DNA of 64,000 bases from Streptomyces cellostaticus (GCF_023630175.1 NZ_JALLIN010000003.1:1-64000), one strand, 5' to 3'. Positions 27,588-36,413 are shown, numbered from the stretch's first letter. A program made the numbers and translations. The notes: a model not told the origin generated them from the sequence alone.

Positions 27588-27668
27588 TCAGAAAGGGCGA
27601 CAGAGCATGGCGGCAACGCGGCACAGGTCCACTGCCCGCCGCTTCGTGAGATCCGCCTGTCGCCTCAT
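27588..27668 (-). CDS. Leader peptide with two Cys codons upstream of rhodanese gene
   Basis: 26 codons, ATG 27668 to stop 27588-27590, encoding MRRQADLTKRRAVDLCRVAA followed by MLCRPF. Such short peptides with a DLCRVAAMLC core are conserved in Streptomyces upstream of sulfur and cysteine genes and are named putative leader peptides. Codons for the two Cys residues sit near the end, as in ribosome-stalling attenuators: when Cys-tRNA is low, stalling would alter folding of the 133-nt downstream leader. Translation and stalling are inferred. Confidence 0.75.
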   Translation of the reverse strand: MRRQADLTKRRAVDLCRVAAMLCRPF

Positions 27669-27867
27669 GGGCTCGATCGTAGGGACGTCAGGGTGGACGT
27701 GTCACCGGCATGTCGCATTGTGAGACACGATCGTCCGCATGATGGAAAGGTGGACCGCCCCGGCCGCCGTTCCGCGGCCCCCGGACGCTCCTCCACGCTC
27801 CTGCATCTGCGGTACGGACGGCGGTGTCTCGACTGCCGGACACCTGTCGCCTCCGCAGGCCCTCGCC

Positions 27868-28590
27868 CTATCCCGCCAGCCTGACGTCCGAACCCTTCAC
27901 GGTGATCTCCACGCCGTTCGCCGCGGCCTCCACCTTGTCCAGCCGGATACCGCCGGGCAGCCGGTCGACGGCCTGCTGGAAGTCGGTCACGGAGCGGATC
28001 AGGTTCTCCCCGAGGGCGAGCCCGCCGAACCTGGGCACGCCGTCGGCCTTCACCTGCAGCTTGTTGTTCCGGACGGCGACCGAGCTCAGCAGGTGGACCG
28101 TTCCCAGACCGGAGACCTTCACGGCCATCTTGATCTTGCCGTTCCCGCCGTCCGACAGGCCGACCACCTGCGCCGTGAGCCCCAGGCCGAGCGGGGTGGG
28201 CTCCGGCTTCGCCGCCTTCAGCAGCTCGTCGTAGGCGATGGTCGCGGTGCCGGTGGCATCGGCGGCGGTGGCCGAGCTGTAGTCGCCGGAGAAGGTCACG
28301 TCCCGCATGTCGGCCCTGAGGTCGTCGATGCGGAGCGTCCGCGAGTCGTTGCCGGTGGCCGCCTCGTAGTCCTTGACGCCGACCTCGACGTCGTCCAGCT
28401 CTCCGCCCGCCAGTTGCGTGAGGAACGGGAAGCCCTTGATGGACACGTCGGGGGTGCTCGACAGGTTCTCGCTGCTCTTCAGCCTGTCGGCCACCTCACC
28501 CTCGGCGAAGTGCACCGCCACCCGGTCCACGACCACGAACAGCAGCCCGAGGACCACGAGGAGGATCAGCAGTATTCGCACGGCACGCAT
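27868..28590 (-). CDS. DUF2993 (LmeA-like) membrane-anchored protein
   Basis: 240 residues from ATG 28590. An N-terminal uncleaved signal/membrane segment (LLILLVVLGLLFVVVDRVA) precedes a DUF2993 domain with repeated beta-strand pattern, related to LmeA, a phospholipid-binding protein of the mycobacterial cell envelope. It sits at the cell surface. Divergent from the DUF3099 gene. The ligand here is unknown. Confidence 0.88.
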   Translation of the reverse strand: MRAVRILLILLVVLGLLFVVVDRVAVHFAEGEVADRLKSSENLSSTPDVSIKGFPFLTQLAGGELDDVEVGVKDYEAATGNDSRTLRIDDLRADMRDVTFSGDYSSATAADATGTATIAYDELLKAAKPEPTPLGLGLTAQVVGLSDGGNGKIKMAVKVSGLGTVHLLSSVAVRNNKLQVKADGVPRFGGLALGENLIRSVTDFQQAVDRLPGGIRLDKVEAAANGVEITVKGSDVRLAG

Positions 28591-28716
28591 GAGGTGTTCC
28601 CCTGGGTCGGCGGTCATGTGGATACGCCACGGTAACCGTGCGGGGCGCGGCACGCGGACGTTTGTCGATCAGTTGTGACAGCGGCGGGACCGGGCCGCGC
28701 GACCTACGCTTGAACC

Positions 28717-28977
28717 ATGCTCGCCCGCCGACGGCACGTCTACTTCGCCATGATGGGGACCTGCATCGGTCTCTTCGTCCTGGCGTGGGGAGTGGTGCGC
28801 CTGTGGTCGGTCCCGGCGGCCGTCGGCATGTGCGTGACGGCCATGGTCATCCCGCCGGTCGCCGCGGTGATCGCGAACCGCAGGGGCCCGGACGACCGCT
28901 GGTGGGACGACCCGTCCGGCGACCCGAAGTCCGACGAGTGGTGGGACGAACTGGACGGCCGGGGACGCCGGCCGTAG
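28717..28977 (+). CDS. DUF3099 membrane protein
   Basis: 86 residues with two membrane segments (FAMMGTCIGLFVLAWGVV; PAAVGMCVTAMVIPPVAAVI) and an acidic Trp-rich tail (DRWWDDPSGDPKSDEWWDEL). ATG 28717 is 6 nt after TACGCT, so leaderless. DUF3099 is an actinobacterial family of unknown role. Followed 23 bp later by the VOC gene. Confidence 0.85.
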   Translation: MLARRRHVYFAMMGTCIGLFVLAWGVVRLWSVPAAVGMCVTAMVIPPVAAVIANRRGPDDRWWDDPSGDPKSDEWWDELDGRGRRP

Positions 28978-29000
28978 GTCCGGCCGCAGGAGGGGCCCGT

Positions 29001-29381
29001 ATGTCATCCGCACGGCTGTCCACGGTGGTGCTCGACGCGCGGGACGCGCACGCGCTGGCCGGGTTCTACCTGCGCCTGCTCGGCTACGTCACCCGCGCCG
29101 AGGAACCCGGCTGGGTGCTCATCGGGCCGCCGGGCGGCGGCACCGCGCTGTCGTTCCAGACGGAGCCCGGGTACGTCCCGCCCGTCTGGCCCCGCCGGGG
29201 CCCCGGCGACCAGCAGATGATGCTGCACCTCGACATCGAGGTCGACGACCTGGAGAGCGAGACCGCACGCGCGCTCGCCGAGGGCGCGACGCTCGCCGCG
29301 CACCAGCCGCAGTCCGATGTCCGGGTGCTGCTGGATCCCGCGGGGCACCCCTTCTGCCTGTGGACGCAGCGGGCGGAGTGA
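29001..29381 (+). CDS. VOC-superfamily protein (glyoxalase-like)
   Basis: 126 residues, two beta-alpha-beta-beta-beta modules of the vicinal-oxygen-chelate fold. Starts MSSARLSTVVLDARD, with HLDIEVDD in the middle and LLDPAGHPFCLW at the end, the usual VOC signatures. ATG 29001 follows AGGAGGGG. Metal ligands are partial, so it may bind rather than convert a substrate. Function not readable. Confidence 0.87.
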   Translation: MSSARLSTVVLDARDAHALAGFYLRLLGYVTRAEEPGWVLIGPPGGGTALSFQTEPGYVPPVWPRRGPGDQQMMLHLDIEVDDLESETARALAEGATLAAHQPQSDVRVLLDPAGHPFCLWTQRAE

Positions 29382-29401
29382 ACCGCCCGCAGGGGCCGGA
29401 C

Positions 29402-29764
29402 TCAGTAGACGAGCGCCTGGGTCCCGTCGGCCAGCGCCTCCTGCACGAAGACCTGCGCGCCCGCGATCCGCACGCCCTCGACGACGTCCTTCTCGGTGAT
29501 CTCGCGCCGGGCCGCGCACTGGGTGCACAGGGTGACGCGGCCGGCGGCGAGGACCGAGTCGATCAGGTCGGGCAGCGGCGCCGCGTGCGGCAGTTCGAAC
29601 TCGGCGGCCCGCCCCGGCAGCGCGAACCAGGACGACTCCCCGGTCAGCCACAGAGAGACCTCGACCCCGCTGGCGACGGCGACCGCCGCCACCGTGAACG
29701 CCTGTGAGCAGCGCTCGGGTGCGTCGGCCCCGGCGGTCACCTTGATCACGAGCTTCTTCGCCAT
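29402..29764 (-). CDS. DsrE-family protein
   Basis: 120 residues of the DsrE/F-like fold (VIKVTAGADAPERCSQAFTV, LWLTGESSWFAL). A redox pair CTQC (in RVTLCTQCAARREI) fits a sulfur-relay or redox role. ATG 29764 is 6 nt after TACGAT, a leaderless start; the frame is open upstream but Arg/Pro-rich. Convergent with the VOC gene. Partner unknown. Confidence 0.87.
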   Translation of the reverse strand: MAKKLVIKVTAGADAPERCSQAFTVAAVAVASGVEVSLWLTGESSWFALPGRAAEFELPHAAPLPDLIDSVLAAGRVTLCTQCAARREITEKDVVEGVRIAGAQVFVQEALADGTQALVY

Positions 29765-30062
29765 GGCCGAATCGTAGTCAACGCCCCGGGCGCGGGGCGC
29801 CGGAGACGCCGTCCACGGCGAGCGCTCGCCCGACGCGGCCGCGGTGTCCGGGGCCGCGAGCGTCGCGTGGGCCGTGATCCTCCGGTCCCGGAAGGGCTCC
29901 GCCCCCGCGATCCCCTTCCAGCAGACGGTGGTGCTGCAGAGCCAGCTCCTCGGCTGACCCGTGGAGGACCCCGAGGGACCACCTCGGAAGGAGGGCCGGG
30001 CCCCGGCCGCGTAAGCTGGGGCCCGGCTCTGTCGTACGCCCACCCTCGCTCAAGGAGCACCC

Positions 30063-30161
30063 GTGGAGATCTTCTTCGAAACCCTGCTGGTCCTGGTCTG
30101 CGTCGGCGTTCTCGCCTTCGCCGGTCTGACCGTGAAGAAGCTGTACCAGGGCCAGCGCTGA
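30063..30161 (+). CDS. Tiny membrane protein (32 aa)
   Basis: GTG 30063 follows AAGGAG at 5 nt and the product, METLLVLVCVGVL-like in outline (begins EIFFETLLVLVCVGVLAFAG after Met), is one hydrophobic helix with a basic tail KKLYQGQR. The sequence stands out as coding: no stop, good codon bias, and a similar gene is familiar from other streptomycetes. It lies 28 bp before the nitrobindin gene; co-transcription is likely. Function unknown. Confidence 0.75.
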   Translation: MEIFFETLLVLVCVGVLAFAGLTVKKLYQGQR

Positions 30162-30189
30162 CCACCTCCACCCAGGAACACTGCCGATC

Positions 30190-30765
30190 ATGATCGAGAT
30201 CCCGTCCGACCTGCACAAGGACCTCGTCCCGCTCGCCTTCCTGCTCGGCAACTGGGCCGGCGCGGGCGTGCACGACTTCCCCGGCTCGGAGAAGTGCAAC
30301 TTCGGTCAGGAGGTCACCTTCGGCCACGACGGCCGCGACTTCCTGGAATACCACTCCCGTACCTGGGTCCTGGACAACGACGGCAACAAGGTCCGCCCGC
30401 TGGAGTCGGAGTCCGGCTTCTGGCGGATCGACGCCGAGCGCCGCGTCGAGGTGACGATGACCCGCGACGACGGCGTCATCGAGATCTGGTACGGCGAGAT
30501 GGCCGACAAGAAGCCGCAGATCGACCTCGTCTCCGACACCGTCGCCCGCACCCCGGGCGCCCCGCCCTACAGCGGCGGCAAGCGGCTGTACGGCTACGTC
30601 AAGAGCGACCTGATGTGGGTCGGCGAGAAGCAGACCCCCGAGGTCGGGCTGCGCCCCTACATGTCGGCCCACCTGAAGAAGGTCGTCACCCCGGAGGACG
30701 TCGAGCGCTGGGCCAAGGCCCTGCCCGACGACATGCCGGACGACGGCATCGCGTTCTTCAAGTAG
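30190..30765 (+). CDS. Nitrobindin-type heme-binding beta-barrel protein (UPF0678)
   Basis: 191 residues. The GNWAGAG motif near residue 21, then a lipocalin-like ten-strand barrel and a C-terminal His (MSAHLKKVV) that can ligate heme. Bacterial relatives are annotated as peroxynitrite isomerase/nitrobindin. Usual family length. A strong hairpin terminates the transcript. Heme binding is inferred from the family. Confidence 0.9.
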   Translation: MIEIPSDLHKDLVPLAFLLGNWAGAGVHDFPGSEKCNFGQEVTFGHDGRDFLEYHSRTWVLDNDGNKVRPLESESGFWRIDAERRVEVTMTRDDGVIEIWYGEMADKKPQIDLVSDTVARTPGAPPYSGGKRLYGYVKSDLMWVGEKQTPEVGLRPYMSAHLKKVVTPEDVERWAKALPDDMPDDGIAFFK

Positions 30766-30789
30766 GCCCGCACGCCACGCCCCGGCGCC

Positions 30790-30827
30790 CGTCGGCCGGC
30801 CCGTCCCGAGGGACGGGCCGGCCGACG
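30790..30827. terminator. Terminator between nitrobindin gene and nur
   Basis: Perfect 17-bp stem (30790-30806 with 30811-30827) with a CGAG loop. Isolates nur from the upstream transcript. Confidence 0.85.
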
Positions 30828-30865
30828 AGCGAACGCCGGGGGCCGGTGGCCCTAGACTTTCCGGT

Positions 30866-31303
30866 GTGGTGAGCACCGACTGGAAGAGCGACCTCAGGCA
30901 GCGCGGCTACCGGCTCACGCCGCAGCGGCAGCTCGTGCTCGAAGCCGTGGACGCCCTGGAGCACGCGACCCCCGACGCCATCCTCGGCGAGGTGCGCAAG
31001 ACCGCTTCGGGGGTCAACATCTCCACCGTCTACCGCACGCTGGAACTCCTCGAGGAGCTCGGCCTGGTCAGCCACGCCCACCTCGGTCACGGTGCGCCCA
31101 CCTACCACCTCGCCGACCGCCACCACCACCTGCACCTGGTGTGCCGGGACTGCGAGAACGTCATCGAGGCCGACGTGGACGTGGCCGCGGACTTCACGGC
31201 CAAGCTCCGCGAGCAGTTCGGTTTCGACACCGACATGAAGCACTTCGCGATCTTCGGCCGCTGCGGGGACTGCGCCCCGAAGGGTTCAAGTACCACGACG
31301 TAG
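30866..31303 (+). CDS. nur: Nickel-responsive Fur-family repressor Nur
   Basis: 145 residues. Every metal ligand of the S. coelicolor Nur structure is at the same number: Ni-site His70, His72, His126; M-site His33, His86, His88, His90. CRDC and CGDC pairs lie in the C-terminal half. Nur represses nickel uptake and, indirectly, sodF when Ni is present. GTG 30866 is 7 nt after TAGACT (30853-30858): leaderless. The stop codon region TAGGCT (31301-31306) is also the -10 of the next gene, ygfZ. Confidence 0.95.
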   Translation: MVSTDWKSDLRQRGYRLTPQRQLVLEAVDALEHATPDAILGEVRKTASGVNISTVYRTLELLEELGLVSHAHLGHGAPTYHLADRHHHLHLVCRDCENVIEADVDVAADFTAKLREQFGFDTDMKHFAIFGRCGDCAPKGSSTTT

Positions 31304-31313
31304 GCTTGCCCGT

Positions 31314-32279
31314 ATGAAGAGCCCTCTGCTGTCCCTGCCCGGCGCCGTCCCCGGCGAGGGCCCGGACGAAGGCGTCGCAGCCCACTACGGCGAGCTGTTC
31401 CGCGAGCAGCGCGCCCTCGCCGACGGCACCGGTTTCGTCGACCTGTCCCACCGCGGGGTGATCACCGTCACCGGTGAGGACCGGCTGAGCTGGCTGCACC
31501 TGCTGCTCACCCAGCACGTCAGCGAGCTGCCGGCGGGCGAGGCCACCGAGGCCCTGATCCTGTCCGCCCACGGCCACATCGAGCACGCGCTGTACCTGGT
31601 GGACGACGGCGCCACGGTCTGGGCCCACGTGGAGCCCGGCACCGAAGGGGCGCTGATCGCCTACCTGGAGTCGATGAAGTTCTTCTACCGGGTCGAGGTC
31701 GCCGACCGCACCGCCGACGTGGCGGTGGTGCACCTGCCGGCCGGATCCATCGCGGAGGTGCCCGAGGGGGCCGCCGTACGCGAGACGGCCTACGGCCGCG
31801 ACCTGTTCCTGCCGCGCGCCGAGCTGGAGTCGTTCGCCGCCAGGTCCGGCCCCGCCGCCGGTCTGCTCGCCCACGAGGCGCTGCGCGTGGAGCACCACCG
31901 CCCCCGGCTCGGCTTCGAGACCGACCACCGGACCATCCCGCACGAGCTGGGCTGGATCGGCACCGCCGTCCACCTCCAGAAGGGCTGCTACCGCGGGCAG
32001 GAGACGGTGGCCCGGGTGCAGAACCTGGGCAAGCCGCCCCGGCGGCTGGTCTTCCTGCACCTCGACGGCAGCGAGGTGCACCTGCCCGCCCACGGCACCG
32101 GGATCCGCCTGGCGGACGACGGCCCCGACGGCCGCAAGGTCGGCTTCGTGACCACGTCCGCGCGCCACCACGAACTGGGCCCGGTGGCCCTCGCCCTGGT
32201 CAAGCGCAACGTACCGGTCGACGCCCGGCTGGTGGCCGGGGAGACGGCCGCCGCCCAGGAAGTGGTCGTCGAGCCGTAG
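31314..32279 (+). CDS. ygfZ: YgfZ/CAF17-like folate-binding protein
   Basis: 321 residues resembling the aminomethyltransferase fold. The signature KGCYRGQE is at about 222-229; its Cys is essential for Fe-S cluster maintenance in E. coli YgfZ. ATG 31314 is 7 nt after TAGGCT, which overlaps the nur stop, so it can be transcribed independently as a leaderless mRNA. Assists assembly or repair of 4Fe-4S proteins, probably with tetrahydrofolate. Confidence 0.93.
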   Translation: MKSPLLSLPGAVPGEGPDEGVAAHYGELFREQRALADGTGFVDLSHRGVITVTGEDRLSWLHLLLTQHVSELPAGEATEALILSAHGHIEHALYLVDDGATVWAHVEPGTEGALIAYLESMKFFYRVEVADRTADVAVVHLPAGSIAEVPEGAAVRETAYGRDLFLPRAELESFAARSGPAAGLLAHEALRVEHHRPRLGFETDHRTIPHELGWIGTAVHLQKGCYRGQETVARVQNLGKPPRRLVFLHLDGSEVHLPAHGTGIRLADDGPDGRKVGFVTTSARHHELGPVALALVKRNVPVDARLVAGETAAAQEVVVEP

Positions 32280-32324
32280 GGGGCGCCGGGGCGTTCCGCG
32301 CCGGCCGGGGGCCGGTGCCGTGCC

Positions 32325-32750
32325 CTACATCTCGAGCAGCACCGTGAACGGCCCGTCGTTGGTGAGGGACACCCGCATCCGCGCCCCGAACCGCCCCGTG
32401 GCCACCGTCGCGCCCAGCGCTCGTAGCCGGGCGACCACCTCGTCCACCAGCGGCTCGGCGACATCACCGGGCGCGGCCGCGTTCCAGGTGGGGCGGCGCC
32501 CCTTGCGGGCGTCGCCGTAGAGGGTGAACTGGCTGACGACGAGCAGCGGGGCGTCGACGTCGCTGCACGACCGCTCGTCCTGCAGCATCCGGATCGACCA
32601 GAGCTTGCGGGCGAGCTGAGCCGCCTTCTCCTCGGTGTCGTCGTGGGTGACGCCGACCAGGACGCACAGGCCCTCGCCCTCGATCGCGCCCACCGTCTCG
32701 CCGTCCACGACGACGCTCGCGCCGTCCACCCTCTGCACCACCGCACGCAT
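32325..32750 (-). CDS. dtd: D-aminoacyl-tRNA deacylase
   Basis: 141 residues, the exact family length. Motifs [15 protein letters not shown] (SQxT) and NDGPFT (cross-subunit Gly-cis-Pro region) are intact. Removes D-amino acids mischarged on tRNA. ATG 32750 gives [13 protein letters not shown], the typical start; an in-frame ATG 12 nt upstream is less likely. Convergent with ygfZ. Confidence 0.95.
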   Translation of the reverse strand: MRAVVQRVDGASVVVDGETVGAIEGEGLCVLVGVTHDDTEEKAAQLARKLWSIRMLQDERSCSDVDAPLLVVSQFTLYGDARKGRRPTWNAAAPGDVAEPLVDEVVARLRALGATVATGRFGARMRVSLTNDGPFTVLLEM

Positions 32751-32908
32751 GCCGACCATCATGCCGGGTGAGCGGGCCCCGGACACGGGCGGCCCATTAT
32801 TGATCCTTACGCCCCCATGTGGGGCCGTTCGGGGGCACTCGGTCACATGGCGGCGACTCGGGGTGGCACGATGCTTCCACACGCCGGTCGAGGGGACGGT
32901 CACACCAC

Positions 32909-33499
32909 ATGAGCACACCTAGTACCGGGTGGCTGGAGACGCACCGGCCGCCGGCGCAGCGCGCCGAGGAGCGGACCGGTCCGTCATTGCCCGCGGAGCC
33001 CGCCGCGTACGACCTGACCCGGCCGAGCCTGCCCGAGCTGCGCACCCTGCGCCGCGACGCACAGCGCGACGAGGCGGACCTCAGCTACGTGCGCAGACTG
33101 CTGCAGGGCCGGATCGACATCCTGCGCGCCGAACTCGCCCGCCGCGGCCGGGCGTCGGTACCGGCGCCCGCGGACGCCTCCGTGGTGGAGCGGCTCCCCG
33201 AGATCCTCACCGACGCCCCGGCCCGCCAGCGCTCCTCGGCCCGCCACGTCACGCTCGGCACCCCGCTCAACGAGGAGTACCGGCTGCTGGCCGCCGAGAT
33301 GCTCGGCGAGGTCGAGCTGTCGGACCTCGGCGCCCGTACCGACCGGGAGCTGACCTGCGCCATGGGCCGCCTGGTCGGCTACGAGCAGGAGGTCTCCCGG
33401 CGCCGCCAGCGTCTGCAGCGCGTCGCGGACGACTGCAGCGGGGAGATCGCCCGCCGCTACCGGGTGGGCGAGGCACAGGTCGACGACCTGCTGACCTGA
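32909..33499 (+). CDS. rsiG: Anti-sigma factor RsiG (c-di-GMP-dependent, binds WhiG)
   Basis: 196 residues. Two copies of the E(x)3S(x)2R(x)3Q(x)3D motif are present: E55, S59, R62, Q66, D70 and E159, S163, R166, Q170, D174, as in S. venezuelae RsiG, which binds a c-di-GMP dimer with its two antiparallel helices and then sequesters the sporulation sigma factor WhiG. The N-terminal 45 residues are Pro-rich and variable. ATG 32909 follows AGGGGA; other starts upstream are possible. It ties c-di-GMP signalling to spore formation. Confidence 0.93.
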   Translation: MSTPSTGWLETHRPPAQRAEERTGPSLPAEPAAYDLTRPSLPELRTLRRDAQRDEADLSYVRRLLQGRIDILRAELARRGRASVPAPADASVVERLPEILTDAPARQRSSARHVTLGTPLNEEYRLLAAEMLGEVELSDLGARTDRELTCAMGRLVGYEQEVSRRRQRLQRVADDCSGEIARRYRVGEAQVDDLLT

Positions 33500-33569
33500 C
33501 CCCGGGAGGGCCCGCGCGGGCCACGGAAATCCGCACGACAGGGGCCGCGCGGCCCCCTACCGTGACCCC

Positions 33570-34811
33570 ATGACGAACGACGTCCGCACGGTCGACGACG
33601 ACGAGTTCGAGGACTGGCTCCGGGCCCTGAACACCGGGTTCCTGAGGGAGCCGGTGTCGTCCCCCGAGGTGGTCGAGTCGCGCCGCCTGCAGTGCGCCGC
33701 GGGCCGGTCGCTCGGCGCCTTCGACAACGGGCGCTGCGTGGCGACCTTCCGCTCCTTCGCCCAGGAGATCACCGCGGTGGGCGGCGCCGCCGTACCGGCG
33801 GACGCCGTCACCAACGTCACCGTCAGCCCCACCCACCGCCGGCGCGGCCTGCTGGGCCGCATGATGGCGCGGGACCTGGCGGCGGCGAAGGAGCGCGGTG
33901 ACGTCGTCGCCACGCTGATCGCCGCCGAGTACCCGATCTACGGCCGCTACGGCTTCGGACCCGCGACCTGGACGACCGAGTGGACCGTCGAGGTGCCCCG
34001 CAGCGGCCTCGACCCGCGCTGGTCGGGCCCGGAGGACGGCGGCCGGATCGATCTCGTGGCCGGCGAGGACGTCCGCGAGCTCGGCCCCGAGCTGCACGAG
34101 CGGGTCCGCCGCACCCAGGCCGGGGCGGTCAGCAGGGACGAGTTGTGGTGGCGGACGAACACCGGTGCCGTGCGCTTTGGCGGAGACTGGACCGAGCCCT
34201 TCTACGCCGTCCACCGCGCCGCCTCCGGCGAGATCGAGGGCCTGGTGTCGTACGGGTCCGACGACCACTGGCACGACAAGCAGCCGCACAACACCGCCGA
34301 CGTCAACTGGCTGCTGGCCGCCACCCCGGCGGCCGAGCGGGCGCTGTGGCGGTTCCTGTGCTCGATCGACTGGATCACGAGGGTCAGGAGCGGCTGGCGC
34401 GGCCCGGACGACCTGCTGCCGTTCTTCCTGCCCGACCCGCGTGCGGCCCGGGTGACGACGCACGCGGACTGGTTGTGGGTGCGGATCCTGGACGTCGTAC
34501 GGGCCCTGGAGGCGCGCACGTACGAGGGGGCGGGCTCACTGGTGCTGGAGATCGTGGACGCGGACGGCCTGGCCGGGGGACGGTTCCGGCTGGAGGCCTC
34601 GCCGCACGGCGCTTCCTGCGTCCCGGCCGGCGGGGCGAGCGCCGATCTCACCCTCCCTGTCTCGGAGTTGGGCACGATGTGGCTCGGGGACGAGTCCCCG
34701 GTGCGCCTCGCGGCCCTCGGACGGGTCCAGGAAGAGCGAGAGGGCGCCGCCCGGAAGGCCGACGCCCTGCTGCGCACGCCCGGGCGACCGTGGTGCCCGG
34801 ACGTCTTCTGA
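33570..34811 (+). CDS. Eis-like N-acetyltransferase
   Basis: 413 residues. Two GNAT modules, the first with the acetyl-CoA loop [15 protein letters not shown] and [13 protein letters not shown], then a C-terminal SCP2-like domain, ending in a Phe whose carboxylate acts as base in Eis (terminus WCPDVF). Eis enzymes acetylate amine groups on diverse substrates including aminoglycosides. ATG 33570 is 6 nt after TACCGT: leaderless. Native substrate unknown. Confidence 0.92.
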   Translation: MTNDVRTVDDDEFEDWLRALNTGFLREPVSSPEVVESRRLQCAAGRSLGAFDNGRCVATFRSFAQEITAVGGAAVPADAVTNVTVSPTHRRRGLLGRMMARDLAAAKERGDVVATLIAAEYPIYGRYGFGPATWTTEWTVEVPRSGLDPRWSGPEDGGRIDLVAGEDVRELGPELHERVRRTQAGAVSRDELWWRTNTGAVRFGGDWTEPFYAVHRAASGEIEGLVSYGSDDHWHDKQPHNTADVNWLLAATPAAERALWRFLCSIDWITRVRSGWRGPDDLLPFFLPDPRAARVTTHADWLWVRILDVVRALEARTYEGAGSLVLEIVDADGLAGGRFRLEASPHGASCVPAGGASADLTLPVSELGTMWLGDESPVRLAALGRVQEEREGAARKADALLRTPGRPWCPDVF

Positions 34812-34856
34812 CCGTCCCTTCTGCCGGCGACACGTGCTGTTCATCCGTAGCGAGCT

Positions 34857-34965
34857 GTTCGGTTGTCACGGTGTTCGGTTGTCACGGTGTTCGGTTGTGG
34901 CTGTGCGATGGCGTGTTCAGTTGTGGCTGTGCGGGCCGTACGGGCCGTTCGGTTGTGGCTGTGCG
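34857..34965. repeat. Five imperfect copies of GTTCGGTTGT-led repeats
   Basis: GTTCGGTTGTCACGGT occurs twice in tandem (34857-34872, 34873-34888), then three longer copies GTTCRGTTGTGGCTGTGCG at 34889-34907, 34915-34933 and 34947-34965. The region between the Eis-like gene and the dev regulator is otherwise gene-free. Confidence 0.85.
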
Positions 34966-34985
34966 CTCCGGTGGCCGCCCCCTGC

Positions 34986-35020
34986 CCGGGCTCCCGGCTC
35001 CCCTCCGGAAGGGAGCCCGG
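34986..35020. terminator. Hairpin after the Eis-like gene
   Basis: 10-bp stem CCGGGCTCCC/GGGAGCCCGG (34986-34995 with 35011-35020), with a 15-nt loop holding an alternative pairing. Probable terminator of the upstream gene; role by position. Confidence 0.55.
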
Positions 35021-35055
35021 TCGGCCAACCACTGAGAAGCTCGACCATGTCGCTC

Positions 35056-35072
35056 AAGTTGGCGACCAACTT
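35056..35072 (+). promoter_or_regulatory. 17-bp palindrome upstream of devE-like gene
   Basis: AAGTTGGCGACCAACTT is a perfect inverted repeat with CGA centre. Its centre is 95 bp before the GTG of the GntR gene, exactly the distance of the equivalent palindrome before the next GntR gene. Likely GntR (DevE/DevA) operator. Confidence 0.75.
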
Positions 35073-35158
35073 CACTTTGGTTATCTCCGCTTGGATGCGT
35101 CTCATAACCACCTTCCGGCGAACTGCCGCAAGATGGCGTGAAGTTGTAGTGTTCTTTC

Positions 35159-36142
35159 GTGGACCCGGAACACGCCTCCGTCAATGGGCGGAAGAGGCCA
35201 CAGCGGTCACGCACGTCACACCGCGAGGTGGCCGACGCACTGCGCGCCCGGATCAGGTCCGGAGAACTGCGGCCGGGTCAGCGCATGCCCACCCAGGCCA
35301 AGCTGGCCGACGAGTTCGGCGTGGAGCGCGGTGCCGTGCGCCGGGCCCTGCGCATCCTGCAGTCGGAGCACCTGCTCACCGGTGTCGCGAAGGGCGCCCC
35401 CGCCATCGTGGCCGCCCTCGACCGGCAGGTCAGGCCGGTGGCCGGTGCCGCGGCCGGGCCGCAGCCCACCATGGTCGGCCTCGCCCCGCGGATCGCGGCG
35501 GCCTTCGCCGCCCCGCATGTCGAGATCGACGCCCTGTGCCTGACGTCCGTCTCGCTCACGCTGGCGATCGGTGAGCCGCTCCGGCAGATCCACGCCGGGC
35601 GGCTGGAACCGGCCAAGATCGACGTGCGGATCCTGCTGCCGTCCCGGGACATCGAGCTGGCCTTCCCGGTCTCGGTCGACGCGCACGGCGACGACGACCC
35701 CGTGCGCCGGCGCTGGCTGGAGATGCGCAACGCCCAGGGCCAGGTGCTGCGCGACAACCTGCTGGCGCTGCGCACCACGCACGGCATCGACGTGCGCGTC
35801 TCCTTCCGTGCCCTGCCGTTCACCCCGCCGGTCAAGCTGTACCTGCTCAACGGGAGCGAGGCGCTGTTCGCCTACTACACGCTCATCCGCCGTGAGCGGG
35901 AGATCGACCACGAGCACCTGCAGCTCTACGACGCCGAGGGCACGCGGTCGATGCTGTTTCCCTTCGCGCAGGGTGCGGACCTGCGCGACACCGCGTTCGT
36001 GGAACAGTCCCACCTGTGGTTCGACGCACTGTGGGAGACCATCAGCTCCGATCTGGTGCTCACGCCCCGGCAGGCGCCCGCTCAGGTCACAGGGCCGGGC
36101 CGGCGAGGAGCAGGGCGAGCAGCAGGGCCCCCGCGGAGCTGA
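35159..36142 (+). CDS. devE: GntR-family regulator DevE-like
   Basis: 327 residues from leaderless GTG 35159 (TAGTGT 6 nt upstream). N-terminal winged helix (TSHREVADALRARIRSGELR; ADEFGVERGAVRRALRIL) then a long C-terminal domain shared with the next two GntR proteins (LLPSRDIELAFPVSVDAHGDDD; FTPPVKLYLLNG). Resembles S. coelicolor DevE/DevA, GntR-like regulators tied to aerial development. About 22 residues at the C-terminus are basic and lie opposite the small membrane gene's 3' end. Ligand unknown. Confidence 0.9.
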   Translation: MDPEHASVNGRKRPQRSRTSHREVADALRARIRSGELRPGQRMPTQAKLADEFGVERGAVRRALRILQSEHLLTGVAKGAPAIVAALDRQVRPVAGAAAGPQPTMVGLAPRIAAAFAAPHVEIDALCLTSVSLTLAIGEPLRQIHAGRLEPAKIDVRILLPSRDIELAFPVSVDAHGDDDPVRRRWLEMRNAQGQVLRDNLLALRTTHGIDVRVSFRALPFTPPVKLYLLNGSEALFAYYTLIRREREIDHEHLQLYDAEGTRSMLFPFAQGADLRDTAFVEQSHLWFDALWETISSDLVLTPRQAPAQVTGPGRRGAGRAAGPPRS

Positions 36143-36275
36143 CCGCGGGGCTCTTGGCCTTGATGCCCACGGAGAGCAGCAGCAGGCCGACCAGCCCGGT
36201 GGTGCCGTACTTCCATTCGACGAGCTGTTCGAAGCCGACGACGAAGACGGCGCAGAGGAGCGCGAGGACAGGCAT
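36087..36275 (-). CDS. Small two-helix membrane protein between dev regulators (62 aa)
   Basis: ATG 36275 follows a GGGGGGA ribosome site. Two membrane helices (VLALLCAVFVVGFEQLV; GLVGLLLLSVGIKAKS continued) and a hydrophobic tail. Divergent from devA with the palindrome between them; its last 56 bp are antisense to the devE 3' end. A second gene of the same size and design (38026-38208) has the same orientation to the next GntR gene. Function unknown. Confidence 0.75.
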   Translation of the reverse strand: MPVLALLCAVFVVGFEQLVEWKYGTTGLVGLLLLSVGIKAKSPAVSSAGALLLALLLAGPAL

Positions 36276-36311
36276 GGACGTTCCCCCCTTTTCGATCTGC
36301 CAACTCGACCA

Positions 36312-36326
36312 AGTTGGCAGCCAACT
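36312..36326 (+). promoter_or_regulatory. Palindrome upstream of devA
   Basis: AGTTGGCAGCCAACT, preceded by an unpaired A, is a perfect inverted repeat with the same AGTTGG/CCAACT half-sites as at 35056. The centre is 95 bp before the devA GTG. It lies between devA and the divergent membrane gene and may control both. Confidence 0.75.
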
Positions 36327-36413
36327 CTGAATAGGTTGTCCCCACTTGGCTACTATTCACAAACAGCTTGGCGACAACTCCCGTCAGATGGATCAGAGTT
36401 GTAGCGTTTGGTT

